Shown here one piece after another: positions 44,857 through 52,903 of a stretch of 64,000 bases of DNA (positions within the stretch are counted from its first letter, which is position 1; each line of letters begins with the position of its first letter). The position numbers were made by a program, and so were the translations under genes. The notes under the pieces are model-generated. The model worked only from the letters and a program-made list of their open reading frames with translations, ran no database searches and had not been told where the DNA came from. The DNA is from Sphingomonas sp. QA11 (GTDB taxonomy: Bacteria > Pseudomonadota > Alphaproteobacteria > Sphingomonadales > Sphingomonadaceae), in assembly GCF_028473665.1 (NCBI RefSeq), contig NZ_CP098774.1, forward strand, positions 4,211,501-4,275,500, written 5' to 3'.

Positions 44857-46141
44857 TGGACACCTCGAAGAACGCCTTTGAACGGTGATGACGGCGTCGG
44901 CATGGTCTGGATGGCGGGTTTGCCGGCATCGACAAGGGCGTATTGGCCGGTTCGCTGCCCCTGAGGGTGCCTGATCTGGCGCAAATCCGGTCAAGCAGGC
45001 GCAACTCGGGCTTCGAGCCAGGCGAGGCGGCTGAAGTTGTAGGCGAGGTTGACCATGCCGATCTTTACCTTGGCGCGGGCGATGCCGATGGTGCGCACGA
45101 ACAGCTTCATGCGGTGCTTTTGCCCGGCAAAGACGTGCTCGACGGCCGAGCGGACTGGTGACCTTGCGGCGTTGGCGCGGGCATGATGCGCCGGCAGGTC
45201 CTTGTTCTTCGGCTTGCGGAAATGGACCTTCGAGACAAGCCCGCGCTTCGCCATCGCGGCTTCGTTGCGCTTCGAGCGATAGGCGGTGTCGGCCCATACC
45301 GGCGATGCGGTGTTCCTCGGATCGAGCAGCCCCTCGAACGGCCGGCTGTCGTGCGCGGCGGCACTGGTCACCTCCCATCGTCGGATCAGGCCATGGCGGC
45401 GGTCGATCCCGGCGTGGTTCTTGTAGCCGAAAACCGGCACCGCGATCTCGACACCTTTGGCCTTCATCTCGCTCGCCTCGCTGCGCTTGCGGCGGCCGCG
45501 CTTTATCGTCCAACGCGCGTCGGTGTCCTTCTGCCGGCGCTTGGCTGGCGACCAATGTCCCGGCGTGCCGCCGCCCTTGATCGTGACCTTCTCCTCGTCG
45601 CTCAGCTTCTGGCGTGGTGCCGCCACGACGGTCGCGTCGATGATCTGCCCTCCCATCGCCAGATAACCCGACCCGTGCAGCGCATCGTCGAAGCCCGCGA
45701 ACAGCTTCTCGATCGCCTTCGCCTGGACGAGTTGCTCGCGGAACAACCAGATCGTCTTGGCATCGGGCACCCGGTCGCCAAGCCCAAGCCCCAGGAAGCG
45801 CATGAACGACAGCCGGTCGCGGATCTGGAACTCGCACGCATCGTCCGACAGGCTGTACAGCGCCTGCAGCACCAGCACCTTGAACATCAGTACCGCGTCA
45901 TAGGGTGGCCTCCCGCCGCGACTGCGATCCGACCGCGCAAGCGCTGCATCCAGCACCGGCCGGAACAACGCGAAATCAACCACCGCGCTCAGCCGTTCCA
46001 GTGGATCCCCCGCCGCCGACAGTGCCGCAAGCCGATCATCAACATCGAAGAAACCGCGTTGTACCATCGCTGCCTCCCGTTCTCACGGGATGCAGTGAAT
46101 CATCTCACGCCCTCAAACGCCATAGGTTTTTAGAGGCGTCC
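44857..46141 (-). mobile_element. IS5-family insertion sequence
   Basis: About 1.28 kb with one transposase gene. The ends are imperfect inverted repeats: GGACACCTCGAAGAACG on the left (from 44858) and GGACGCCTCTAAAAACC on the right (reverse complement, ending 46141), 13 of 17 matching. GAT stands on both sides (44854-44856, 46142-46144), consistent with a 3-bp target duplication. The exact terminal base is ambiguous by one position on the left. Confidence 0.85.
44991..46067 (-). CDS. IS5-family DDE transposase
   Basis: A 358-residue transposase. The N-terminal DUF772-type region (RSRGGRPPYDAVLMFKVLVL, LSDDACEFQIRDRLSFMRFL) is followed by a DDE catalytic domain: Asp in QIIDATVVAAPRQ, Asp in VWADTAYRS, Glu in SAVEHVFAGQKHRMKL. 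It is full length and apparently intact, so the element may still be mobile. It fills the IS that interrupts the HEAT-like gene. Confidence 0.95.
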   Translation of the reverse strand: MVQRGFFDVDDRLAALSAAGDPLERLSAVVDFALFRPVLDAALARSDRSRGGRPPYDAVLMFKVLVLQALYSLSDDACEFQIRDRLSFMRFLGLGLGDRVPDAKTIWLFREQLVQAKAIEKLFAGFDDALHGSGYLAMGGQIIDATVVAAPRQKLSDEEKVTIKGGGTPGHWSPAKRRQKDTDARWTIKRGRRKRSEASEMKAKGVEIAVPVFGYKNHAGIDRRHGLIRRWEVTSAAAHDSRPFEGLLDPRNTASPVWADTAYRSKRNEAAMAKRGLVSKVHFRKPKNKDLPAHHARANAARSPVRSAVEHVFAGQKHRMKLFVRTIGIARAKVKIGMVNLAYNFSRLAWLEARVAPA

Positions 46142-46244
46142 GATCACCTTCATGGCCTCAGCACCTCTACTAGGAAGACGACCCACGGCACGTTTACTCC
46201 TTGTAAGAAAAACCATCAGCCCATTCATCACACACGGCACTACG

Positions 46245-46484
46245 TTATAGCTTTCCCGCCTTTTCAAGTTCATCGAGCCGCATTGAGACATCCTGAAGTT
46301 CATTTTTCTCTTGCTCTATTCGATGCTTATGCACCACCCATTTTTTAGCATCTTCTTTTTCGTCATCATTCCCAGACGAATCTCCAAGATTATGGTTACC
46401 TTGCTCAAGCTTTCTTCTTTCTATACTTTCAAGGATTTGCTGTTCGCCTTTTAGAGTCCGTTTGAAAATGCGCGAAGAGCGCAT
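46245..46484 (-). CDS. Short charged coiled-coil ORF, possible gene fragment
   Basis: A 79-residue frame, strongly charged and helical (KRTLKGEQQILESIERRKLE, DDEKEDAKKWVVHKHRIEQE, then NELQDVSMRLDELEKAGKL). It lies just upstream of the HEAT-like gene, in the same direction and in the same AT-rich DNA. Its start falls at the junction with the duplicated spoT end, so it may be the 3' remnant of a longer gene. No family recognised. Confidence 0.4.
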   Translation of the reverse strand: MRSSRIFKRTLKGEQQILESIERRKLEQGNHNLGDSSGNDDEKEDAKKWVVHKHRIEQEKNELQDVSMRLDELEKAGKL

Positions 46485-46485
46485 T

Positions 46486-46652
46486 TCGGCGCACAGAAGG
46501 AGAATATCGTCAACATGCGGCTGGACAACCGCGACGCCGGATTCCACACCAACACGATCGACGTCGAGATGCACGACCTTCACCATCTGACGCGCTGATC
46601 GCGGCGCTGCTGGCAGCAGGTGCGGTCAGCATGGTGGAGCGGTCGACGCACG
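46486..46652 (+). pseudogene. Diverged fragment of the spoT 3' end
   Basis: Closely parallels 43701-43868, the ACT-domain end of the intact rsh gene. Long identical blocks (ATATCGTCAACATGCGGCT, CCGGATTCCACACCAACACG, GCGGTCAGCATGGTGGAGCG) are separated by scattered, mostly silent changes, by eye about 85-90% identity. One base is missing near CATCTGACGCGCTGATCG, which breaks the frame. It looks like the end of a homologue from a related strain brought in with the island. Confidence 0.85.
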
Positions 46653-46708
46653 GCCCACCAGGCAGATGGCACAATAAAAAGCTTCTAGATCAACATCATA
46701 CTGCAAAA

Positions 46709-47761
46709 TCAGCGATCATAGGACGGTGGCGATAGCGCGACGGGGCCGGGGTTCAGCGCCACCCATGCCACGGCGAGCTCGCACAGGCGCCGCGCATCCC
46801 CGCTCCGCCGCTTTACCTCCGCAATGACCTGCGCCGCGCTGTCGAGTTCGGGCCGGGGGCAGCGCCTTGCCGGAACCGACATGCGCGAGCCATGCGTCAG
46901 CCATCGCCCGATACTGCGCATCCCAGTTCGCGCCGCCATTGCCGTCGAGTTCGTCAGCGATCCGACCGGATATCCGGATCACTTCGCCCTGGACGCTCGC
47001 CGCGGCGCCGCTTGACGGCACCAGCAACACCCAGAGCTGCTGGTGCCGGTCCTGCCAGCGATCCGCCGTGGCAACGATCGGCGACCTGCCGTCATGCAAT
47101 GCCCGGCACCGCACCGGCGACACGTCGAACAGCGCATAGAGCCGATCGGGCGCGGTGCTGGCCGCATCGCGGCTGTCCTTATTGAAATTGGCGCGATGAA
47201 ATTCGAAGTCGGTGCCGATCCGGGTCACGAAAGCCCGCATGCGCTGCGTCGTGCGGGCTCCGGCATCGAGCAGCACCGCCGCAAGTGGCGCTATCCGTTC
47301 GATCTGCGCATTGCTGCATCGCCGGAGCGCATATTTCGAGTGGCGTAAAGCCGTCCTCGTCGAGCGCATCGACGCCCGCGCCATGCTCCAGAAGCTGCCT
47401 GACATTCTCGAGGTGGCCGGCGTCCGCCGCGCCATGCAGCGGTGTGCCGCGTCCGCCTTCGCCCCGATTCACATCGGCGCCGAGATCGAGCAGGACACCG
47501 ATACGACCTTGCCAGCTCCGCGCGCGGGAATGCAGCGGGGTTTCGCCATAGGTATCGCCGGCGGAAATATCCGCACCCTGCTCAACCAGCCAGAGCGCCA
47601 GATCGTCCGGGCACGAGGCAAAGGCGAGCGCGGTCTGTTTGAACACGCCGCCGCGCGCATCGAGCTCGCAGACATCGAACACCGCTTTCAGCCGGTCGAG
47701 ATCGCCCTGGTCGAGCAGCGCCTCGAAATCCTGTGGCAGGAGTTTTTTTCTTCTTCGCCAC
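46709..47761 (-). pseudogene. Ankyrin-repeat protein, frameshifted
   Basis: Continuous protein similarity jumps between three reading frames. The N-terminus (GTG 47761, AKKKK) shifts at a seven-T tract (47743-47749) into LKAVFDVCELDARGGVFKQT and ankyrin units such as DTYGETPLH and GRGTPLHGAADAGHLENV. Near 47336 it shifts again (DGFTPLE to YALRRCSNAQIERIAPLAA), and near 46855 once more (LPPA to ELDSAAQVIAEVKRR), ending VALNPGPVALSPPSYDR. Each break is explained by one extra base. The original protein would be about 350 residues. True decay and sequencing error are both possible. Confidence 0.75.
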
Positions 47762-48057
47762 CGTCCAGCTCCCGTACTTCTCCGAGCCCGGCGTCAATCC
47801 CGCGCCCCGAAGTACCGGTCAACCGGCCCCGGGCGTGCATGTCGAAGGGCGGTCGCATGAAGGCCATGGACCGGTACATTCCGGGCGATCGCGGACAGGC
47901 CCTACCCCAGCCCCTTCCTCAAGCGGGAGGGGAGAAGAATCGGCGCACCGGCGATCTCCCCCCGGGCCGCGTCACGGCAATGCTCTCGCCGGCAACGGGT
48001 TGATCCAGCGCAATCTCCCGATGACGGGGGCACGACTTGCCGCTAAACAGCGCGCCC

Positions 48058-49074
48058 ATGCATCGCCCCGCGCTCTCCATCGTCGTCCCCTGCTACAACG
48101 AGGCAGCCTGTCTCGACATCCTGCATGCCCGCGTTTCCGCGGCGGCGCGCGCGGCGGTGGGCGAGGATTTCGAGATCCTGTTTGTCAATGACGGGTCGCG
48201 CGACGACAGCTGGCCGACGATGCAGCGCATCGCCGCCGCCGATCCGCACCTCGTCGCGATCAACCTGTCGCGCAACCATGGCCATCAGCTCGCGCTGACC
48301 GCCGGGCTCGACCTTTGCGCGGGCGAGCAGATCCTGATCATCGATGCCGATCTGCAGGACCCGCCCGAACTGCTCACCAACATGCGGGCGGCGATGGCCG
48401 AGCAGCAGGCCGACGTGGTCTATGCCGTGCGCCGCAAGCGCGAGGGCGAGAGCATTTTCAAGAAGGCGACCGCGGCGATCTTTTATCGCATGCTCGACCG
48501 GATCACGGACACGCCGATCCCACTCGACACCGGCGATTTCCGCCTGATGACGCGGCGGGCGCTCGACGCGTTCCTGTCGCTGCCGGAACAGGCGCGCTTC
48601 ATCCGGGGCATGGTCGCCTGGATCGGCTTTCGCCAGGTGCCCTTCATCTACGACCGGGCCGAGCGGCATGCCGGCGAGACCAAATATCCGCTCGGCAAGA
48701 TGGTCCGCTTCGCGCTCGACGCTGTCACCGGCTTCTCGACCGCCCCGTTGCGCTTCGCCAGCCATGTCGGCCTGGCACTGACCGGCGCGTCGCTGCTGCT
48801 GTTCGTTTATATCGCGGTCGGCTTCCTGACCGGGAGCGCGGTGCAGGGCTGGACCTCGACCATGCTGGTGGTGGTGCTGCTCGGCGCGGTGCAGATGTTC
48901 GTGCTCGGCATGATCGGCGAATATCTCGGCCGGCTCTATGTCGAATCGAAACGGCGGCCGCTGTATCTCGTCGCCGATATCGCGGGCCCGGTGCAGGGGC
49001 GGGCGACGCTTGGCTATCGGGCAGAGGCGGCTGACGATACCGTCAGGAGCGACGCTCCCTCGACACCCACGTAA
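48058..49074 (+). CDS. Glycosyltransferase family 2, dolichol/undecaprenyl-phosphate type
   Basis: A 338-residue enzyme that probably loads a sugar on undecaprenyl phosphate (GtrB/DPM1-like). The N-terminal GT-A domain has LSIVVPCYNEAACLD, FVNDGSRDDSW, IIDADLQDPPEL with the DxD-type metal site, and TGDFRLMTRRA. Two C-terminal membrane helices (SLLLFVYIAVGFL, MLVVVLLGAVQMFVLGMIG) anchor it. ATG 48058 is used; TTG 48037 with GGGGG upstream is possible. A GtrA-like flippase two genes away is the expected partner. Confidence 0.9.
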   Translation: MHRPALSIVVPCYNEAACLDILHARVSAAARAAVGEDFEILFVNDGSRDDSWPTMQRIAAADPHLVAINLSRNHGHQLALTAGLDLCAGEQILIIDADLQDPPELLTNMRAAMAEQQADVVYAVRRKREGESIFKKATAAIFYRMLDRITDTPIPLDTGDFRLMTRRALDAFLSLPEQARFIRGMVAWIGFRQVPFIYDRAERHAGETKYPLGKMVRFALDAVTGFSTAPLRFASHVGLALTGASLLLFVYIAVGFLTGSAVQGWTSTMLVVVLLGAVQMFVLGMIGEYLGRLYVESKRRPLYLVADIAGPVQGRATLGYRAEAADDTVRSDAPSTPT

Positions 49075-49097
49075 GGCACCTCGAAACCAGGATTGGT

Positions 49098-49221
49098 TCA
49101 CGCGAAGGCGCGAAGGCGCAAAGATGTCGTGTGCTGGTCAACCGCCGGCCTTCGATATGCAGCTATCGTCGGGCAGTGCGGATGGTCTTGATCAGCTTTG
49201 CGTCTTCGCGCCTTCGCGTGA
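49098..49221. repeat. Long inverted repeat between convergent genes
   Basis: TCACGCGAAGGCGCGAAGG with its next seven bases (49098-49123) is matched as a reverse complement at 49196-49221: 26-nt arms with one mismatch and a 72-bp spacer. The unit itself is internally repetitive (GCGAAGGC twice). Similar CGCGAAGGCGCGAAG sequences are scattered in sphingomonad genomes. It could fold into a long hairpin and terminate both convergent genes. Confidence 0.8.
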
Positions 49222-49242
49222 CAATCAAACGCGGACCGTTGG

Positions 49243-49974
49243 TTACCCGGCCGGCGAGGCGAGCGTGATGATCGACACGCCCGGCGACAGTGGGACGCGC
49301 CCGACCAGGTGACGTTCCAGGCGGAAAATCGCCTCGAACAGTGAATTGACGATCTTCGGCGGCGGCGAATCGTCGCTGTCGTCCTTGCCGGTCAGGCGGC
49401 CGGCCAGCCGCGCCGCCGCGGCCAGCGGGAAGAGCAGCGAATTGAAATAGCCGAGCTTCCTCGGCTCAAGCCCGGCCGCGCGGATCGCCTTGTCGAGCGA
49501 CGCCTTGGAATAGCGGCGATGATGGTGGTTCACCACGTCGTGCGCGCTCCACATCCATTGATGCGCCGGCACGGTGATCAGGATCTTGCCGCCCGGCTTC
49601 AGGCACTCGGCCATCGCCTTCAGCGCGGCGACATCGTCCTCGATATGCTCGACCACGTCGAGCACGGCGATCAAGTCATAGCCGCCGCGATCGACACCGG
49701 TGAGTTCCGGCAGCGGCGCGGAGCCGACCGGCTTGCCCAGACGCGCGCTTGCTATCTCGCGGGCGGCCGGATCGATCTCGATCGCATCGACCGTGCCGAA
49801 AGCAGCCAGCATCGGCAGATTGTGCCCGGTGCCGCAGCCAATCTCCAGGATACGCGCGTTCTTCGGCAGATTGCCCTCGCGCACCAGATAATCGGCCAGA
49901 ATGTCGCGCCGCGCCGTGTACCACCAATGGGTGGAATCATGCGCCGCCATGCGATCGTAAACGATACGGTCCAT
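49243..49974 (-). CDS. Class I SAM-dependent methyltransferase
   Basis: A 243-residue protein of the Methyltransf_23/UbiG-like kind. The SAM motifs are ILEIGCGTGHNLPML, VDAIEIDP, DLIAVLDVVEHIEDD and LKPGGKILITVPAHQ. The opening HDSTHWWYTARRDIL is common in methyltransferases of cell-surface polysaccharide clusters. It is one base from the GtrA-like gene and co-transcribed with it, and lies beside a GT2 enzyme, so a glycan or glycolipid substrate is likely. Confidence 0.88.
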   Translation of the reverse strand: MDRIVYDRMAAHDSTHWWYTARRDILADYLVREGNLPKNARILEIGCGTGHNLPMLAAFGTVDAIEIDPAAREIASARLGKPVGSAPLPELTGVDRGGYDLIAVLDVVEHIEDDVAALKAMAECLKPGGKILITVPAHQWMWSAHDVVNHHHRRYSKASLDKAIRAAGLEPRKLGYFNSLLFPLAAAARLAGRLTGKDDSDDSPPPKIVNSLFEAIFRLERHLVGRVPLSPGVSIITLASPAG

Positions 49975-49975
49975 C

Positions 49976-50407
49976 TTAGCCGAACACCCATTGGCGGTTG
50001 AGCGCGAACGTCGCCAGCGGCGTCACCGTGAGAACGGGAATCATCGGCAGCCAGACCGGCCCGTGAAACAGCGGCCCGGTGATGATCCAGGTGAACGCGG
50101 CGTTGAGCAGCAGGCCGAAGCTTTGCACTAGAAAGAATTTGAGGTGCTGCCGGCCGCTCTGGTCACGGGTACCGTGCCCCTTGAAGCTCCATGCGCTGTG
50201 CAGGAAGAAACCGGCGACCACCGCGACCAGGAACGCGGGCGGCACGGCGAGCACGGCGAGGTGCCCCCCGAAGACATAGAGCGCGAGCGGCATATAGACC
50301 GCGAAATAGATCACGCTCGAGATTCCGCCGGCGATGCCGAATCGAATCAGCTGTTCGAGCAGCCCGCTCGCCCGCCAGGTCTCGATCTGTCTCAATATCG
50401 CCGTCAC
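49976..50407 (-). CDS. GtrA-family membrane protein
   Basis: A 143-residue protein with four membrane segments (FGIAGGISSVIYFAVYMPLAL, AFLVAVVAGFFLHSAWSF, FFLVQSFGLLLNAAFTWI, VLTVTPLATFALNRQWVF). It has the family HSAWSFKGH and NRQWVFG signatures. GtrA proteins flip undecaprenyl-phosphate-linked sugars across the inner membrane. The neighbouring GT2 gene supplies a suitable substrate, though it is on the opposite strand. Confidence 0.9.
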   Translation of the reverse strand: MTAILRQIETWRASGLLEQLIRFGIAGGISSVIYFAVYMPLALYVFGGHLAVLAVPPAFLVAVVAGFFLHSAWSFKGHGTRDQSGRQHLKFFLVQSFGLLLNAAFTWIITGPLFHGPVWLPMIPVLTVTPLATFALNRQWVFG

Positions 50408-50448
50408 GCGTGCCTTGCCCTTTACGCGCGCCGCACTAGAGCGCGAAC

Positions 50449-52281
50449 GTGACCGAGGGAAGCCCTTTGCAAAACGCCGCCACCCATCCGCTCGTCCGGG
50501 AACTGGACCGATACTGGCTCAGGCTGACCCTGCTTGCCTGGCTCGCGGTGGTGATATGGTTCCTGTTCGACCGGTGGAACGCGATCCAGTGGCTGTCGCT
50601 TGGCGACACGGACGACAATATGCGCCTCGCCCAGGTCCGTGCGCTGCTGCACGGGCAGGGCTGGTACGATCTGCGCCAGTACAAGCTCAATCCACCGGGC
50701 GGCTTCGATATCCACTGGAGCCGAATCGTCGACCTGCCGATCGCCGCGCTGATCCTGATCCTGAAGCCGTTCGTCGGCATCGCCCAAGCCGAACGCCTTG
50801 CCTGCGGCATCGCGCCGATCCTGCCGCTCAGCATCGCGATGGTCGGCATCGCGGCAACGGCGCGGCGGCTGGTGGGCGGTATGGCCTGGACGCTCGCGCT
50901 GGTGTTCCTGCTGGCGGGTTGCACCTCGACCATCCTGATGTTCATGCCCGACCGGATCGATCATCATGGCTGGCAACTCGCCATGCTGAGCCTGACCGTC
51001 GCCGGCCTGGCCGATCCGAAAGGCGCACGGGGCGGCGCGATCGTCGGCATCGCCAGCGCCGTCTCGCTGACGATCGGGCTCGAGCTGCTGCCCTATGCGG
51101 CTATGGCCGGCGCGATCATCGCGCTGCGCTGGGTATGGGACAGGGCCGACGCGCCGCGCATGACGGTCTATGCCCTGTCGCTCGCCGGCGGCAGCGCCCT
51201 CGGCTTCGCCCTGTTCGCCTCCAACGCCAATCAGGTGCTGCGCTGCGACGCGCTGACGCCGGTCTGGCTGAGCGTGATGATCGCGGCCGGCGTGCTGCTG
51301 TTCCTGCTTGGCCGGCTCAGCCCCGAACAGCGCTGGGTCCGCCTCGCCCTCGCCGTGGTAGCCGGCGCCGCGATCGTCATCGGCTTCGTCCTTCTGTTCC
51401 CGCAATGCCTCGGGCGGCCCGAACAGGTCTCGCCCGAGCTCGCGCGCGAGTGGCTCGACAATGTCCGCGAGGCGCGGCCGATCTACCGGCACGCGTTCCG
51501 CACCGCCTTCCCGATCGTGGTCCTGCCAGTGATCGGCCTGATCGGCGCGCTCATCGCCACCTGGCGCGCGCGCGGCACGGCGAGGGCAAGCGACTGGGTA
51601 CCGGTGCTGCTGTTCTGCAGCTTCGCCGCCGCGATGCTCCTCTGGCAGGCGCGTGCCGCGCCCGCGGCGCAGCTTCTCGCCGTCCCCGGCGCGACCGCGC
51701 TCGGCTGGATCGTCCTGCCCTGGTGCCTCAACAGCCGGCTGCTGGTGGTGCGCGTGGTCGGCACCGTCATCGCGTTCCTGACGGTGTCGGGACTCTTTTC
51801 GGGCCTCGCGATCAAATATCTTCAGATCGACCAGCCAAGCAAACGAGTCCAGATCGTCAACAATGCCAGCGGCCGCTGCCCGACGATTCCGGCGCTCGCC
51901 CCGCTCGACAAGCTACCGGCGCAGACCATCTTCACCTTTGTCGATCTCGGCCCGCGCCTGATCACCGTGACTCACCACAACGCGATCGCCGGTCCCTATC
52001 ATCGCAATGGCGACGCGATCCTCGACGTTCAGCACGCCTTCAAGGGCACGCCGGAGAATTTCCGCGCGATCGCGAAGCGCCACGGCGCGACTCTGTTGCT
52101 GATCTGCCCGAACATGGCCGAATCGACCATCTACCGGTCGCGCGCGCCGGGCGGCTTCTACGACCAGCTCGCGCACAACAAGGTGCCCGACTGGCTCGAA
52201 CAACTGCCGCTGCCGAAGAAGTCGCCGCTGCGCCTGTTCCGGATCAATTACGACGAGAAGCCGGAGCCTACAGCAGGCTGA
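50449..52281 (+). CDS. Large membrane protein, GT-C glycosyltransferase-like
   Basis: A 610-residue protein with about ten to twelve membrane helices and a soluble C-terminal part (residues ~470-610). The first periplasmic loop holds LGDTDDNMRLAQVRALL and NPPGGFDIHWSRIVD. This layout, with a DxD-type acidic pair after the first helix, matches the GT-C/STT3-like fold that uses lipid-linked sugars. Together with the GT2, GtrA and methyltransferase genes this suggests surface glycan modification. The exact reaction is unknown. Divergent from the GtrA gene. Confidence 0.7.
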   Translation: MTEGSPLQNAATHPLVRELDRYWLRLTLLAWLAVVIWFLFDRWNAIQWLSLGDTDDNMRLAQVRALLHGQGWYDLRQYKLNPPGGFDIHWSRIVDLPIAALILILKPFVGIAQAERLACGIAPILPLSIAMVGIAATARRLVGGMAWTLALVFLLAGCTSTILMFMPDRIDHHGWQLAMLSLTVAGLADPKGARGGAIVGIASAVSLTIGLELLPYAAMAGAIIALRWVWDRADAPRMTVYALSLAGGSALGFALFASNANQVLRCDALTPVWLSVMIAAGVLLFLLGRLSPEQRWVRLALAVVAGAAIVIGFVLLFPQCLGRPEQVSPELAREWLDNVREARPIYRHAFRTAFPIVVLPVIGLIGALIATWRARGTARASDWVPVLLFCSFAAAMLLWQARAAPAAQLLAVPGATALGWIVLPWCLNSRLLVVRVVGTVIAFLTVSGLFSGLAIKYLQIDQPSKRVQIVNNASGRCPTIPALAPLDKLPAQTIFTFVDLGPRLITVTHHNAIAGPYHRNGDAILDVQHAFKGTPENFRAIAKRHGATLLLICPNMAESTIYRSRAPGGFYDQLAHNKVPDWLEQLPLPKKSPLRLFRINYDEKPEPTAG

Positions 52282-52903
52282 TCCGCACCCCGTCGATCAC
52301 GAACTGCACGGCGAGCGCGGCGAGGAGCACGCCGAGCAGGCGGGTGATCACCGCCTCGATCTTCACGCCGAGCACCCGCATGATCGGCCCCGCCGCCAGC
52401 AGGGCGAGCAGAGTCAGCGCCAGGATCGTCGCCAGCGCGGCGAGCACGACGAGCGACTTTTCCACGCCGTCGTTGCGGCTCATCAGCAGCATGACGCTGG
52501 CGATCGATCCGGGACCTGCGATCATCGGCATCGCCATGGGGAAGATCGAGACATCCTCAACCTCGGGGGTCCCGGCGACCTTGGCAGCGCGATCCTCGCG
52601 CCGCTGGGTGCGTTTCTCGAACACCATCTCGAGCGCGATGAGGAACAGCATGATCCCGCCCGCGATGCGAAAGCTCGCCAGGCTGATGCCGAGCGCGCGG
52701 AGGAGGTCCTCGCCGAACAGCGCAAAGACGAACAGGATCGCGGCGGCGACCAGCACCGCGCGGATCGCCATCGCGCGGCGATGCGGCGGCGACGCCCCCT
52801 TGGACAGGCCGGCATAGATCGGCGCGCAGCCCGGCGGATCGATCACCACGAAGAAAGTGATCAGCGACGAGACGTAGAGCGCGATCAGGTTAGACGCGGT
52901 CAT
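52268..52903 (-). CDS. MarC-family integral membrane protein
   Basis: A 211-residue protein with six membrane segments (LYVSSLITFFVVIDPPGC, AVLVAAAILFVFALFGEDLL, FRIAGGIMLFLIALEMVF, FPMAMPMIAGPGSIASVMLL and two more), matching the UPF0056/MarC family of undefined transport role. ATG 52903 overlaps the stop of the upstream gene (ATGA). The 3' end overlaps the convergent GT-C-like gene by 14 bp. Confidence 0.9.
   Translation of the reverse strand: MTASNLIALYVSSLITFFVVIDPPGCAPIYAGLSKGASPPHRRAMAIRAVLVAAAILFVFALFGEDLLRALGISLASFRIAGGIMLFLIALEMVFEKRTQRREDRAAKVAGTPEVEDVSIFPMAMPMIAGPGSIASVMLLMSRNDGVEKSLVVLAALATILALTLLALLAAGPIMRVLGVKIEAVITRLLGVLLAALAVQFVIDGVRISLL

Larger units (their letters stand above)
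44275..46228 (-). pseudogene. HEAT-like repeat gene split by an IS5-family element
   Basis: The 3' part (44853-44275) encodes 192 residues of short helical repeats (ATRLEGARAFSFLGRDAIS, LIRDPSRNVRSYIMDGVIS, LANDSEDLVREKVMVFIGA), typical of HEAT/armadillo-like proteins. The 5' part (46228-46142) encodes MNGLMVFLTRSKRAVGRL and, after it, AEAMKVI. Removing 44857-46141 and one copy of the GAT target duplication restores EAMKVIAVAMASSESATR in frame, an estimated 221-residue protein. Base composition is AT-rich against the chromosome, so the gene was probably acquired. Function unknown; such proteins are often small immunity or scaffold factors, which is only a guess. Confidence 0.75.

Noticed and set aside
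44275..45837. 520-codon minus-strand open frame read as one protein
   Set aside because: Its first half is the transposase gene in a wrong frame and its second half is the HEAT-like gene; the IS boundary at 44857 splits it.
46716..47435. 239-codon frame as an independent gene
   Set aside because: It is the middle section of the ankyrin pseudogene continued in another frame; its first and last parts are out-of-frame translation.
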